Assembly: GCF_002087295.1 (NCBI RefSeq)
Contig: NZ_MWVI01000086.1
Span: forward strand, 58,613 to 122,612
Direction: 5' to 3'
DNA from: Vreelandella lionensis
Lineage (GTDB): Bacteria > Pseudomonadota > Gammaproteobacteria > Pseudomonadales > Halomonadaceae
DNA: 64,000 bases
This document shows positions 36,942-45,294 of the stretch, one piece after another; within the stretch, counting starts at the first letter, position 1, and the number at the start of each line of letters is the position of its first letter. Below the pieces are notes generated by a model. It saw only the letters and a list, made by a program, of their open reading frames with translations, was not told where the DNA came from and made no database searches. The position numbers and the translations under genes are program-made.

Positions 36942-37979
36942 ATGCTTGAAGACCACCGCAGCGGCCCACGCCATGATTCGCTGTTGTCTGCGTACCCCGA
37001 AGACGAGAGCAATAGCGGCTGGATGATTAGCTACATCGACATTATGACGCTGTTGGTGGCACTGTTTGTGATTATTATCGCCGCAGCTGGGGTGACAAGC
37101 CCGGAGTGGTCATCTGCGGATAACCAGGTTGAGCCTGATAACCTCATTGCGCCACCGCTGGAAGTGCCGCTGCCCGACGTGTTGGATGAATTTCGTTCAC
37201 AACGTAGCCCGATGTTGGCATCCGCCCCTGGAACGCTAAATCCGATGGCGATTAGTGCCGCGCTGGGTGTGGCAGGTTTACCCACCCGTTCTTTCTCCAC
37301 CTTTAGCGTGCCGCCGCTATTAGCACGCCCCGAGCCAGCAGAGCTAACGTCGGCCGATGAGCTACCGTTCGTTAAGACGCTGTCTGAACGCCTGACACCT
37401 ATACTTCCTACTCCTTTGGTGCGCGTAGAAGAAGAGGTGGCCGCTTCGCCCATGGCAGATTATATGGTGCTGCTGACGGATCGCCCCCCGGTTAATGTTC
37501 AGGAAATCAGCGATGAGGCCATCAGCAGCGCCCTAGCGCTGGACACAAGCCTGCCTGAGCGCGTTGAAACGTCAGCGTATCTGCCAAATTTAGAGGGCGT
37601 AGAGGTCTCCCGTGTGGCGGAGGGTATTAGCTTGCGGGTGCAAGATAGGCTGCTGTTCCCTTCTGCTACGGCGGAGCTTACCGAAGGCGGCTCATCGTTG
37701 GTGGGTAGCCTGCTGGAAACCATTCAGCGCTACGATGGTGAAGTATGGGTAGAGGGGCACTCCGATAGCCAAACCATTAACACGCCGGAGTTTTCATCTA
37801 ACTGGGCGCTTTCAAGCGCCCGTGCTATCGCCATTGTAGAAGCCTTGGAGGAGGCGGGTGTGGCCTCTGAGCGTTTACGGGCAGTGGGCCTAGCGGCGAC
37901 CCAGCCGTTAGAAGATAACAGCACGGAAGAAGGGCGTGCCCGTAACCGCCGGGTGGAAGTGGTCATCCATGTGGAGTAG
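36942..37979 (+). CDS. OmpA/MotB-like envelope protein
   Basis: 345 aa. One transmembrane helix near the N-terminus (YIDIMTLLVALFVIII) resembles the MotB plug region including the Asp in the membrane. A long linker of about 170 residues follows, then a C-terminal OmpA peptidoglycan-binding domain (LFPSATAELTEGG...VEGHSDSQ...NWALSSARAIAIVEAL...RNRRVEVVI). There is no MotA-like partner next to it. It could be a stator-like subunit or wall anchor. ATG 36942 is chosen; GTG 36930 is possible. Confidence 0.8.
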   Translation: MLEDHRSGPRHDSLLSAYPEDESNSGWMISYIDIMTLLVALFVIIIAAAGVTSPEWSSADNQVEPDNLIAPPLEVPLPDVLDEFRSQRSPMLASAPGTLNPMAISAALGVAGLPTRSFSTFSVPPLLARPEPAELTSADELPFVKTLSERLTPILPTPLVRVEEEVAASPMADYMVLLTDRPPVNVQEISDEAISSALALDTSLPERVETSAYLPNLEGVEVSRVAEGISLRVQDRLLFPSATAELTEGGSSLVGSLLETIQRYDGEVWVEGHSDSQTINTPEFSSNWALSSARAIAIVEALEEAGVASERLRAVGLAATQPLEDNSTEEGRARNRRVEVVIHVE

Positions 37980-38007
37980 GGCGCACTAGCCAAAGGGTAA
38001 GCACAAT

Positions 38008-38104
38008 AAAAAAAGCCCGCCGGGGGTGGCGGGCATTAAAGGGCTTGGCTCACTGCAGCCCACTGACATCAGGTGAGGGGGTGTACATGGATGTCAGTGA
38101 GTAC
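38008..38104 (-). ncRNA. Candidate sRNA of about 97 nt with C-rich hairpin loops
   Basis: On the minus strand a sigma-70-type promoter (TTGGCA-16-TATACT) would start transcription near 38104. The transcript would fold into a 10-bp stem CACTGACATC/GATGTCAGTG (38061-38099) with a loop containing ACCCCCTCACCT, a small hairpin GGCT/AGCC (38047-38060), and a terminator stem GCCCGCC/GGCGGGC with loop ACCCCC followed by seven T (38034 to 38008). The T run is only on this strand and no protein gene precedes it, so the terminator needs another transcript. The C-rich loops could pair with G-rich ribosome sites. Confidence 0.65.
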
Positions 38105-38110
38105 AATATG

Positions 38111-38138
38111 AGTATAGCTATTTATGAGATTTTGCCAA
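38111..38138 (-). promoter_or_regulatory. Sigma-70 promoter for the candidate sRNA
   Basis: Read on the minus strand: -35 TTGGCA (38133-38138), 16-base spacer, -10 TATACT (38111-38116). Predicted start about 38104, immediately before the first sRNA stem. Confidence 0.6.
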
Positions 38139-38205
38139 GCGCTTGTGCAATTTTTTGTAGGCTTTTAGGCCGACATCTTAAATGAAAAAATTAGTTCACC
38201 TTTTT

Positions 38206-38246
38206 TGCACCTATTTGGTGCTTTTCTGATGCGCTTTTTTGGTGCT
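38206..38246 (+). promoter_or_regulatory. Two NtrC-like enhancer boxes
   Basis: TGCACC-TATTT-GGTGCT at 38206-38222 fits the NtrC consensus TGCACC-N5-GGTGCA with one mismatch; TGCGCT-TTTTT-GGTGCT at 38230-38246 is a weaker second copy 24 bases away. They lie about 85-125 bases before the sigma-54-type promoter's expected start, as in glnA-type promoters. Confidence 0.6.
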
Positions 38247-38305
38247 CAAGCCTTCAGCGCCCTTTCTTTGATTTTAAGTATTTGATTTATATTAGATGAA
38301 CTTCA

Positions 38306-38322
38306 TTGGCATACATTCTGCT
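38306..38322 (+). promoter_or_regulatory. Sigma-54-type promoter of the osmolyte operon
   Basis: TTGGCATACATTCTGCT has GG (38308-38309) and GC (38320-38321) separated by ten bases, the -24/-12 arrangement of sigma-54 promoters. Predicted start about 38333, leaving a leader of about 50 bases before ATG 38385. Confidence 0.62.
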
Positions 38323-38384
38323 TTATTGCTTATCTGAAAGAGACGACTGCGTAACGGCTTTTAAGATTGCAATAAGGTGGTGCC

Positions 38385-39332
38385 ATGACCGAACAGACTC
38401 GCACTGCACATACTCAGGCTGAGTTGCCTGATATAGCGCTGTCGCCCGATAGTGCTGCCCCAGCGCTTCAACCGCGCTTGGTGGTCACTGACCTAGACGG
38501 TTCCTTGCTAGACCACCACAGCTATGACTTCTCACCGGCAGCGCCTTGGCTGGCGCGTCTAAAACAGCAGGGCGTGCCCGTTATACCGGTCACTAGTAAA
38601 ACCCGTGCCGAACTTATTTCCCTGCGTGAAGCGCTAGGCCTGACAGCTACCCCATTTGTGGCGGAAAACGGCGCTGTGATTGGCCTGCCACCGGGCTGGT
38701 GTCACGCACGGCTAGACCGCCCAGGTAGTGGCCTGGATGGCGTGGTGGTTAAACACACTGGAGTAGATGTGGGCTTTATCCGGGCACGGCTTAACGTCTG
38801 GCGCAAACGACTAGGTGTTCGTTATACCCGTATGAGTGAGCTGGATATTACCCAAGTCATGGCGCTTACCGGTTTAGATGAACCCCGTGCCAAGGCTGCC
38901 CGAAAGCGTGAAGGCAGCGAGCCGCTTATCTGGGAAGACGACGAGGCCGCGCTGGCAAACTTTCGCTTAGCGCTTGAGGGCGATGGGTTGACGCTGACGC
39001 AAGGCGGGCGCTTTTGGCACGTAATGGGTAAGGCCTCGGATAAAGGCAGTGCCGTTGACTGGCTTGTTAAACGATTTACCGCTTTACGGGGTCGTGCGCC
39101 GCTCTCATTAGGGCTAGGCGATGGCCCCAATGATATTTCCATGCTCGATGCCGTCGATCAGGCCGTCGTGATTAAAGGCTGCCACGACTTAACCGTCACA
39201 CCCACGAACACAGCGCTTTATCGCACTAAGGAAACTGGACCAACAGGCTGGGCCGAGGGGGTGGCCCACTGGTGGGGGCGAGACGACCGCCGACTAGCGG
39301 CGGTACTCAGCCAACAACCAGAAACGGCCTAA
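38385..39332 (+). CDS. gpgP: Glucosyl-/mannosyl-3-phosphoglycerate phosphatase (HAD family)
   Basis: 315 aa, HAD subfamily IIB. Motif I is VVTDLDGSLLDHH with the nucleophile Asp, motif II PVTSKTRAE, motif III Lys in MGKASDKGSAV, motif IV GLGDGPNDISML. This matches the MpgP/YedP group that removes phosphate from glycosyl-3-phosphoglycerate, giving the compatible solute. The synthase follows 19 bases downstream, so the two catalyse sequential steps. Glucosyl rather than mannosyl substrate is inferred from the neighbouring synthase type. RBS AAGGTGG precedes the ATG. Sigma-54/NtrC-like control is suggested upstream. Confidence 0.85.
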   Translation: MTEQTRTAHTQAELPDIALSPDSAAPALQPRLVVTDLDGSLLDHHSYDFSPAAPWLARLKQQGVPVIPVTSKTRAELISLREALGLTATPFVAENGAVIGLPPGWCHARLDRPGSGLDGVVVKHTGVDVGFIRARLNVWRKRLGVRYTRMSELDITQVMALTGLDEPRAKAARKREGSEPLIWEDDEAALANFRLALEGDGLTLTQGGRFWHVMGKASDKGSAVDWLVKRFTALRGRAPLSLGLGDGPNDISMLDAVDQAVVIKGCHDLTVTPTNTALYRTKETGPTGWAEGVAHWWGRDDRRLAAVLSQQPETA

Positions 39333-39351
39333 CCCAAAAGGGGATCAGCGA

Positions 39352-40573
39352 ATGAGTGACTTTCATCAAAATGGCGTTATCACCGATTTTCATAACCTAA
39401 CTCGCCGCCCGGTAGAGGCACTGGAGCAGGAGCTGAGTCAGTTTGCTAAGCGTCGCCCGATGGGGTTGATACTGCCGTCGCTGTTTTCCGAGCTGGAAGG
39501 TCCGGCGCTTTCTGCCATCGCGGATGAGTTAGTGAAGGTGCCTTACCTCAACGAGATTGTAATTGGCCTGGACCGCGCCGACCGTGAGCAATTCTTGTAC
39601 GCCCGGGAGTTTTTCTCTCGCTTGCCCCAGCATACGCGCATTCTATGGAACGACGGGCCACGCCTACGCGAGTTAGACGCCGAGCTGGAAAGCCACGGTC
39701 TGGGAGCGTTAGAGCCAGGCAAAGGGCGCAATGTGTGGTACTGCGCAGGTTACGTGCTGGCGTCTGGCCGCTCGTCGGTGGTGGGATTACACGACTGCGA
39801 TATCCTGACCTACGACCGCAGCCTGTTGGCTCGGCTCATGTACCCCGTGGCGCATCCACGGTTTTAACTACAGCTTCTGTAAGGGCTACTACCCGCGCAT
39901 CGCGGAAGGAAAACTGAACGGCCGCGTTTCTCGGTTGAGGGTGACGCCGCTGCTGCGGGCACTAAAAACGGTATGCGGGCCGCTACCCTATTTGGACTAC
40001 TTAGATAGCTTCCGCTACTCGCTCTCTGGGGAGTTCGCAATGCGCAGCGATGTGCTGGAAGGCATCCGTATTCCTGCCGACTGGGGGCTGGAAATTGGCG
40101 TACTCTCTGAGCTGCAGCGCAACTACTCCCACCGCCAGCTATGTCAGGTCGATATTGCCGATGCTTACGACCACAAGCATCAGCCCGTTAGCGAAGATGA
40201 CGCCAATGCAGGCCTTAACCGCATGAGCCTGGACATCGCTAAAGCGCTGTATCGCAAGCTGGCCACCCAAGGCGTAAGCTTTAGCAGTGAAGACTTCCGC
40301 ACGCCAAAAGCCACATACTATCGTTTAGCACTCGATTTGATCGAAGCCTACGACCACGACGCCACCATGAACGGCCTGAGTTTAGACCGTCACTGTGAAG
40401 AGCAGGCGGTGGAGTTATTTGCCAGCAACCTGCGAGAAGCGGGCAACCTGTTTTTGGATAACCCCCGCGAACGGCCATTTATTCCTAGCTGGAACCGCGT
40501 TCAGGCAGCTGTACCCGACATACTGGCGCGGATGCATGAGGCGGTAGAGTTGGATAACCAGGGCAAGGTGTAG
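39352..40573 (+). pseudogene. gpgS: Glucosyl-3-phosphoglycerate synthase (one frame disruption)
   Basis: A retaining glycosyltransferase of the GpgS (GT81-like) type that joins glucose from a nucleotide sugar to 3-phosphoglycerate. The first frame (39352-39867) ends early after the DxD region (GLHDCDILTYDRSLLARLMYPVAHPRF). The second frame continues with NYSFCKGYYPRIAEGKLNGR and runs to 40573. Removing one T from TTTT at 39861-39864 joins them into about 406 aa, normal for the family. Most likely a consensus error. It forms an operon with the phosphatase. Confidence 0.8.
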
Positions 40574-40593
40574 CTGGGAAGTAAGGTGAGCAA

Positions 40594-40617
40594 GCCCCCG
40601 CCTAGTTGGGCAGGGGC
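40594..40617. terminator. GC-rich hairpin between convergent synthase and chemoreceptor genes
   Basis: GCCCCCGCC pairs with GGCAGGGGC (8 of 9) around TAGTTG. No clear T run on either side, but it lies in the gap between two converging genes. Confidence 0.4.
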
Positions 40618-40625
40618 AATGCCTA

Positions 40626-42227
40626 TTAAAAGTCGCTGAAGGAGGAGGAGTGAGCCGCTGGCGCGGCAATAGCAGGCTGGTGCGCTTCTTTATTTAACTT
40701 AAAGGTAGTCACCAAGTGGCGAAGCTGGGGGCTTAGCTGTGCTAGCTGCTGGGTAGCATGGTTACTCTGCTGTACCAGCCCCGCGTTTTGCTGAGTCATT
40801 TGATCCATCTGCGTCACGGCCTGATTGACCTGCTCGATACCGCTGCTCTGCTCAATGGTAGCGGCGGAGATTTCTTGGACCAGAGCACTCAACTGTTGAA
40901 TATCTTCAACGACGCCTGTAATCACCTTGCCGGTATTGCTCACCTGGCGGCTGCCTTCTACAACTTGGGCATCCGCATTTTCAATCAGCCCCTTGATCTC
41001 TTGCGCGGCAGAAGCAGAACGGCTTGCCAGCTGGCGCACTTCGTTGGCGACGACGGCAAATCCACGGCCTTGCTCCCCGGCACGGGCAGCTTCCACCGAG
41101 GCATTTAGCGCCAGAATATTGGTCTGGAAAGCGATGGCATCAATGGTGTTCACGATGCTGCTCATTTGGGTAGCGCTTTCGTTGATGGTAGCCATCGTAT
41201 TAATCACCGATGCCATGGCATCGCTACCACGTTGGGCGCTCTCAGCAGTTTTGGTGGCTAGTGTGCGGGCGTGATCGGCATGCTCGGCATTCTGTTTTAC
41301 TGTCGCCGTCAGTTGCTCCATGCTGGAAGCTGTTTCGGCAAGCGATGCTGCCTGCTCTTCAGTGCGGGTAGAGAGCTCTTCGTTCACGCCCACAATTTGC
41401 TCTACCCCGTTATTCACTTGGTCGGCACCGTGGTGTATGTCGCTAATGGTGGCGGCTAGGGTCTCGCGCATGCGGTTAATATCATAAAGCAAACTTTGCT
41501 GATCGTTAGTCGAAAGGGACGCGACTTGGGTCAAATCCCCATCGGCGATATGGCGCACCACGGAGGCCGCATAGCGTGGGTCGCCACCTAATCGACGAGC
41601 AACATCACGAATAACCCAGCCCATCAACAGAGTCACCGGTATACCAATCACTAACAAAACAATCGCTGAGCGGATTAGCTCGGAGATAAAGGCAGCGTTG
41701 ATGTCATACACGTAAGCCCCCGCCGCCAACGACCATCCCCATTCCGGTAGATGCGCGACATAGCTAACCTTCGGCACTTGGCCGTCACCGGTAATACGGC
41801 GTGAGAAGTCGTCAACATGACCGCCCCCAGCCTGAGCAACGTTAAGAAACGCAGCGTATAAACGTGTACCGCTAGCGTCTTGATAGCTGCTCATATCTTC
41901 GCCTCGGGGGCGATTGGGGTGAGACACAATGTCGAGATTATTATCAAAAGCAAAGACATATTCGCCTTCGCCAAAGCGTACGCTGGCAATATTATCAATG
42001 GCCCGCTGCTGCGCTTCCGCTTCCGTCAGTTCACCAAGCTCAGCACGTTTTTGTAAGGCCTCAAGCTGCCCGTGAACGCTTTTTACAATGTGCTCAATAC
42101 TGGCGCGACGCTCGTTTTCAATCGTTTGGCGGTTTTCCCACGCCAACCAGCCTACTAATAGCAGCATCGCTATCCAAATGATGCCAAGTGTGCCCCAAAG
42201 TTTCTGCGTCGTTGTAAAACGTTTCAT
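40626..42227 (-). CDS. Methyl-accepting chemotaxis protein with single Cache sensor
   Basis: 533 aa. A transmembrane helix at about 9-28, a periplasmic single-Cache domain ([32 protein letters not shown]), a second helix at about 187-208, HAMP, and a cytoplasmic signalling domain with the conserved hairpin tip ([33 protein letters not shown]). It signals to CheA/CheW; ligand unknown. It is transcribed away from the persulfide dioxygenase operon. Confidence 0.93.
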   Translation of the reverse strand: MKRFTTTQKLWGTLGIIWIAMLLLVGWLAWENRQTIENERRASIEHIVKSVHGQLEALQKRAELGELTEAEAQQRAIDNIASVRFGEGEYVFAFDNNLDIVSHPNRPRGEDMSSYQDASGTRLYAAFLNVAQAGGGHVDDFSRRITGDGQVPKVSYVAHLPEWGWSLAAGAYVYDINAAFISELIRSAIVLLVIGIPVTLLMGWVIRDVARRLGGDPRYAASVVRHIADGDLTQVASLSTNDQQSLLYDINRMRETLAATISDIHHGADQVNNGVEQIVGVNEELSTRTEEQAASLAETASSMEQLTATVKQNAEHADHARTLATKTAESAQRGSDAMASVINTMATINESATQMSSIVNTIDAIAFQTNILALNASVEAARAGEQGRGFAVVANEVRQLASRSASAAQEIKGLIENADAQVVEGSRQVSNTGKVITGVVEDIQQLSALVQEISAATIEQSSGIEQVNQAVTQMDQMTQQNAGLVQQSNHATQQLAQLSPQLRHLVTTFKLNKEAHQPAIAAPAAHSSSFSDF

Positions 42228-42346
42228 GATGTCCCTGTTAAAAAAATTCCAATTAGTAATTAAACCCTGATCTTTATCGGCCAGAGTTTTTTATACCTTA
42301 GTCTAATTAATAAAAAATGTCTGATCTATGACACCATTTAAATTCC

Positions 42347-42370
42347 AAAATGATATAAACATATAATTTT
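42347..42370 (+). promoter_or_regulatory. Inverted repeat over the -10 region of the persulfide dioxygenase operon
   Basis: AAAATGATAT and ATATAATTTT form a near-perfect palindrome (9 of 10) around AAAC. A TATAAT at 42362-42367 lies inside the right arm, with a weak TTTAAA -35 upstream. Binding here would block RNA polymerase. Sulfide/persulfide operons of this gene content are often controlled by ArsR-type repressors (BigR/SqrR); no such gene is in the window. Confidence 0.45.
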
Positions 42371-42431
42371 TGTTGCGCTACACTCACTGTATAGATCCAC
42401 TGATAGCAGTCCATCCTCAGGAGGCTCCAGA

Positions 42432-43298
42432 ATGCAGCGCCCTATCGTTACCCACTTCTTTGATGAGCCAACCAATACGTTCAGCTATGTGGTGCAAGAC
42501 CCTGATAGCAGCGCGTGCGCCATTATCGACTCTGTTCTGGACTTTGATTACGCGGCAGGGCGCACTGATGTTCGTTCAGCTAATCAAATTATAGCGTTTG
42601 TCCGTGAAAAGCGGCTGGAAGTGGCTTGGATATTGGAAACCCATGTCCACGCCGACCATCTCTCCGCAGCGCCGTATCTGCATGATCAGTTAGGAGGCAA
42701 AACGGGCATCGGTGCTCATATCGTCGAGGTGCAGGAGATTTTTGGTAAAGCGTTTAATGCAGGCACCGAGTTTGCTCGGGATGGCAGCCAGTTTGATGCG
42801 CTATTTAAAGAGAACGATACCTTTGCAATTGGTGCACTAAAGGGGCGTGTACTGCATACGCCTGGACATACACCTGCCTGTTTGACCTATGTGATCGGTG
42901 ATGCCGCCTTTGTGGGCGATACCCTGTTTATGCCGGATTACGGCACCGCGCGCTGCGATTTTCCCGGTGGCGATGCTCGCACGCTCTATCAATCTATTCA
43001 GAAAGTGCTGTCTTTGCCCGAGCAAACGCGGCTATTTCTATGCCACGACTATAAAGCGCCAGGGCGCGAGTTATTTCAGCACGAAACTTCCGTTGCTGAG
43101 CAGCGCAAAACGAACGTGCACGTCCATGACGGCATTAGTGAGGAAGAGTTCGTCAAAATGCGTACCGAACGGGATGCCACGCTGGGAATGCCACGTCTGA
43201 TTATTCCTTCGGTACAGGTCAATATGCGGGCCGGCGAGCTGCCGCCCGCCGAAGATAACGGCCAGGTATACCTAAAAGTACCAATTAACTGGTTTTAA
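42432..43298 (+). CDS. Persulfide dioxygenase-like MBL-fold protein (Blh/ETHE1 family)
   Basis: 288 aa, cytoplasmic. The metal motif THVHADHLSAAPYL (HxHxDH), HTPGHTPACLTY, FVGDTLFMPDYGTARCDFPGG and LFLCHDYKA are the persulfide dioxygenase/Blh pattern; these enzymes oxidise glutathione persulfide to sulfite with non-heme iron. A strong ribosome site CAGGAGG precedes ATG 42432. It heads an operon with a DUF2892 protein and two YeeE/YedE transport subunits, the same set as in bigR-type sulfide detoxification operons. Confidence 0.9.
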   Translation: MQRPIVTHFFDEPTNTFSYVVQDPDSSACAIIDSVLDFDYAAGRTDVRSANQIIAFVREKRLEVAWILETHVHADHLSAAPYLHDQLGGKTGIGAHIVEVQEIFGKAFNAGTEFARDGSQFDALFKENDTFAIGALKGRVLHTPGHTPACLTYVIGDAAFVGDTLFMPDYGTARCDFPGGDARTLYQSIQKVLSLPEQTRLFLCHDYKAPGRELFQHETSVAEQRKTNVHVHDGISEEEFVKMRTERDATLGMPRLIIPSVQVNMRAGELPPAEDNGQVYLKVPINWF

Positions 43299-43345
43299 GC
43301 GGCGGTGGGTTTACTTAACGACACATGAATGGGCAGGAAACAGCG

Positions 43346-43537
43346 ATGAAAACTAACGTAGGCGGCATTGACAAAATAGCGCGTATTGGCGTGGGTTTGT
43401 TGTTAATCGTGCTGGCGTTGATAGGCACGATTGGCCCGTGGGGATGGATAGGGATCGTGCCATTGGCAACGGGGCTATTCAATTTCTGCCCGGTGTATTC
43501 GCTCATGGGTATATCCACCTGTAAAACCAAGCGTTAG
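43346..43537 (+). CDS. DUF2892 small membrane protein
   Basis: 63 aa. Begins with the typical KTNVGGIDKIARIGVGL and has two hydrophobic helices separated by a short turn, ending near a Cys-containing NFCPVYSLMGISTCKTK tail. DUF2892 proteins and YgaP membrane domains occur with sulfur-transfer genes. AGGAA six bases before ATG 43346 selects this start over ATG 43325. Confidence 0.88.
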   Translation: MKTNVGGIDKIARIGVGLLLIVLALIGTIGPWGWIGIVPLATGLFNFCPVYSLMGISTCKTKR

Positions 43538-43570
43538 GCAACGAGCGTTGGGTAACATAAGGAGCTAGAT

Positions 43571-44032
43571 GTGGATTGGATAGCGAGCCTGCACGGGCTA
43601 GTGGGCGGTGTGCTGATTGGACTCTCAGCAGTGTGGCTGATGGGCGCACTAGGCCGCATTGCCGGTATCAGCGGCATTATTGGTGGCTTAATTACTCAGC
43701 GCCCCAAAGGCGATAGCGCTTGGCGGGTGGCGTTTTTAGCGGGGCTAATTAGCGGACCGCTGCTGGTGATGGCAGTGAGCGGCGGGCTGGGTAACGTGGC
43801 GGGCGTGCCCGGTGCAGTGATTGGTGAGCCAGCGGGTGGCGTGCCGCTTATGCTGTTGGCAGGCCTGCTGGTGGGGGTAGGCACTGGGCTTGGCAGTGGC
43901 TGCACCAGCGGCCCTGGCGGGTGTGGGTTGGCGCGCTTGGCCCCCCGCTCCATGGCAGCCACGGCTATGTTTTTGGTCACGGCGATGGCCACGGTTTATG
44001 TGGTGCGGCATGTCATTGGGGGTGGGGTATGA
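43571..44032 (+). CDS. YeeE/YedE family membrane protein, first subunit
   Basis: 153 aa, about four membrane helices. The family motif [18 protein letters not shown] holds the conserved cysteine region of YeeE/YedE (thiosulfate/sulfur-compound uptake) proteins. Starts at GTG 43571 after AAGGAG. Overlaps the next gene (ATGA), so two half-size subunits probably form one transporter. Confidence 0.88.
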   Translation: MDWIASLHGLVGGVLIGLSAVWLMGALGRIAGISGIIGGLITQRPKGDSAWRVAFLAGLISGPLLVMAVSGGLGNVAGVPGAVIGEPAGGVPLMLLAGLLVGVGTGLGSGCTSGPGGCGLARLAPRSMAATAMFLVTAMATVYVVRHVIGGGV

Positions 44033-44451
44033 ATACACCAGCTGTAAAAACAGCGGCGGGTTACATTGCAGGCCTGCTGTTTGGTTTGGGGCTAGCGATC
44101 TCTGGGATGACAGACCCCGCGCGGGGGCTGGGTTTTTTAGATATTGCCGGTGTCTGGGACCCAACGTTGATGTTTGTACTAGGTGCCGCTGTGGGCACTA
44201 CCTTTGTGGGCTACCGCTTAGTATTCGCTCGCGGTACGCCGCTTTTTAGCACCAAATTTCAACTGCCAACCAAGCAGGAGCTTGATGCCAAGCTGCTAGG
44301 CGGCGCGGCGCTGTTTGGGGTGGGCTGGGGGCTTTCCGGTTACTGCCCTGGGCCTGCCATTGCCTCCATTGGTGGGCTAACGCTGCCGCTTCTTGCACTG
44401 CTGGCGGCGATGGTGCTGGGCTGGTTTATTGCCCAGCGTATCGCTCGCTAA
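44029..44451 (+). CDS. YeeE/YedE family membrane protein, second subunit
   Basis: 140 aa, about four membrane helices. Contains GLLFGLGLAISGMTDPARGLGFLDIAG and GVGWGLSGYCPGPAI, the second-half motif with its Cys. An in-frame start further upstream exists, but ATG 44029 overlapping the partner's stop gives the proper N-terminus. The operon ends at a strong terminator 24 bases later. Confidence 0.88.
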   Translation: MNTPAVKTAAGYIAGLLFGLGLAISGMTDPARGLGFLDIAGVWDPTLMFVLGAAVGTTFVGYRLVFARGTPLFSTKFQLPTKQELDAKLLGGAALFGVGWGLSGYCPGPAIASIGGLTLPLLALLAAMVLGWFIAQRIAR

Positions 44452-44474
44452 GTGAGCAACTCCGTTCACGATGA

Positions 44475-44508
44475 CGCCCTTACTTTCCCTGGTAAGGGCG
44501 CTTTTTTT
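44475..44508 (+). terminator. Rho-independent terminator of the persulfide dioxygenase operon
   Basis: CGCCCTTAC pairs with GTAAGGGCG around eight bases, followed by C and seven T. Confidence 0.92.
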
Positions 44509-44592
44509 GATCTGGTGCAAGGGTTTTGCCAAAGGGCTTAACGTTCGGTTAATGCACGTTTGTCATGCTGCTTCCATCACAAGGAAACCGCT

Positions 44593-45294
44593 ATGCACGT
44601 CCTACTCATAGAAGATGATCCACTGGTGGCCTCTGGCATTCGTTCTGGGCTGATGATGTACCACTTCGTGGTAGAGCACGTTACCTCGGTGCAGGCTGCG
44701 CGTCAGGCGATGCAAAGTGTCGCTAGCGACGTGGTGATTCTTGATCGTGGACTACCCGATGGCGATGGCTTGGCGCTGCTGCAATCCTGGCGCGATGAGG
44801 GCGTGACGACACCTGTGCTCATGCTGACTGCCAGGGATGCCGTGCGCGACAGAGTGGATGGGCTGCAAAGCGGGGCCGATGATTATCTAGTGAAGCCCTT
44901 TGATTTAGATGAGCTGGTGGCAAGACTACATGCGCTACTGCGGCGCGTAGCCGGGCGCAGCCAAGGGCTGACCGTGCATGGCGCGCTGACACTAGACCCC
45001 AGCGCTCGGGAGGTGCGGGTAGCGGGCGAACTGATAGCGCTCTCCCGCCGTGAGTTGGTGCTGTTAGAGGCTTTTTTACACGCCCCGCGCAGCGTGCTCT
45101 CGGCGGACCAGCTCAAAGATAGCCTCTATGGGCTAAGCGATGACGTAGAGAGTAATGCGCTCAATGTCCATATTCACCATCTGCGCCGCAAATTGGGCAG
45201 TGGGATTATCGAGACCGTGCGCGGCCTGGGCTACCGCTTGGGCAAGCCAGAAGCCGTGCTTGCGCCGGGGCAAACGCCTAAGGGGCAGCGATGA
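44593..45294 (+). CDS. OmpR-family response regulator (QseB/PmrA-like)
   Basis: 233 aa. Receiver with LIEDDPLVASG, phospho-acceptor Asp in VVILDRGLPDGD, Thr in MLTARD and Lys in LVKPFDLDEL; winged-helix output domain with LSRREL...ALNVHIHHLRRKL and VRGLGYRL. AAGGA at 44581-44585 supports ATG 44593. The ATG of the sensor gene overlaps its stop. It lies between the persulfide and thiosulfate genes and may control them. Confidence 0.92.
   Translation: MHVLLIEDDPLVASGIRSGLMMYHFVVEHVTSVQAARQAMQSVASDVVILDRGLPDGDGLALLQSWRDEGVTTPVLMLTARDAVRDRVDGLQSGADDYLVKPFDLDELVARLHALLRRVAGRSQGLTVHGALTLDPSAREVRVAGELIALSRRELVLLEAFLHAPRSVLSADQLKDSLYGLSDDVESNALNVHIHHLRRKLGSGIIETVRGLGYRLGKPEAVLAPGQTPKGQR

Noticed and set aside
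38008..38034. Terminator read as belonging to the plus-strand OmpA/MotB-like gene
   Set aside because: On the plus strand the hairpin is preceded by A and not followed by T; the T run is only on the minus strand.
43696..44164. Minus-strand frames opposite the YeeE/YedE genes
   Set aside because: Antisense shadows of two well-recognised membrane proteins, Pro/Thr/Ala-biased products.
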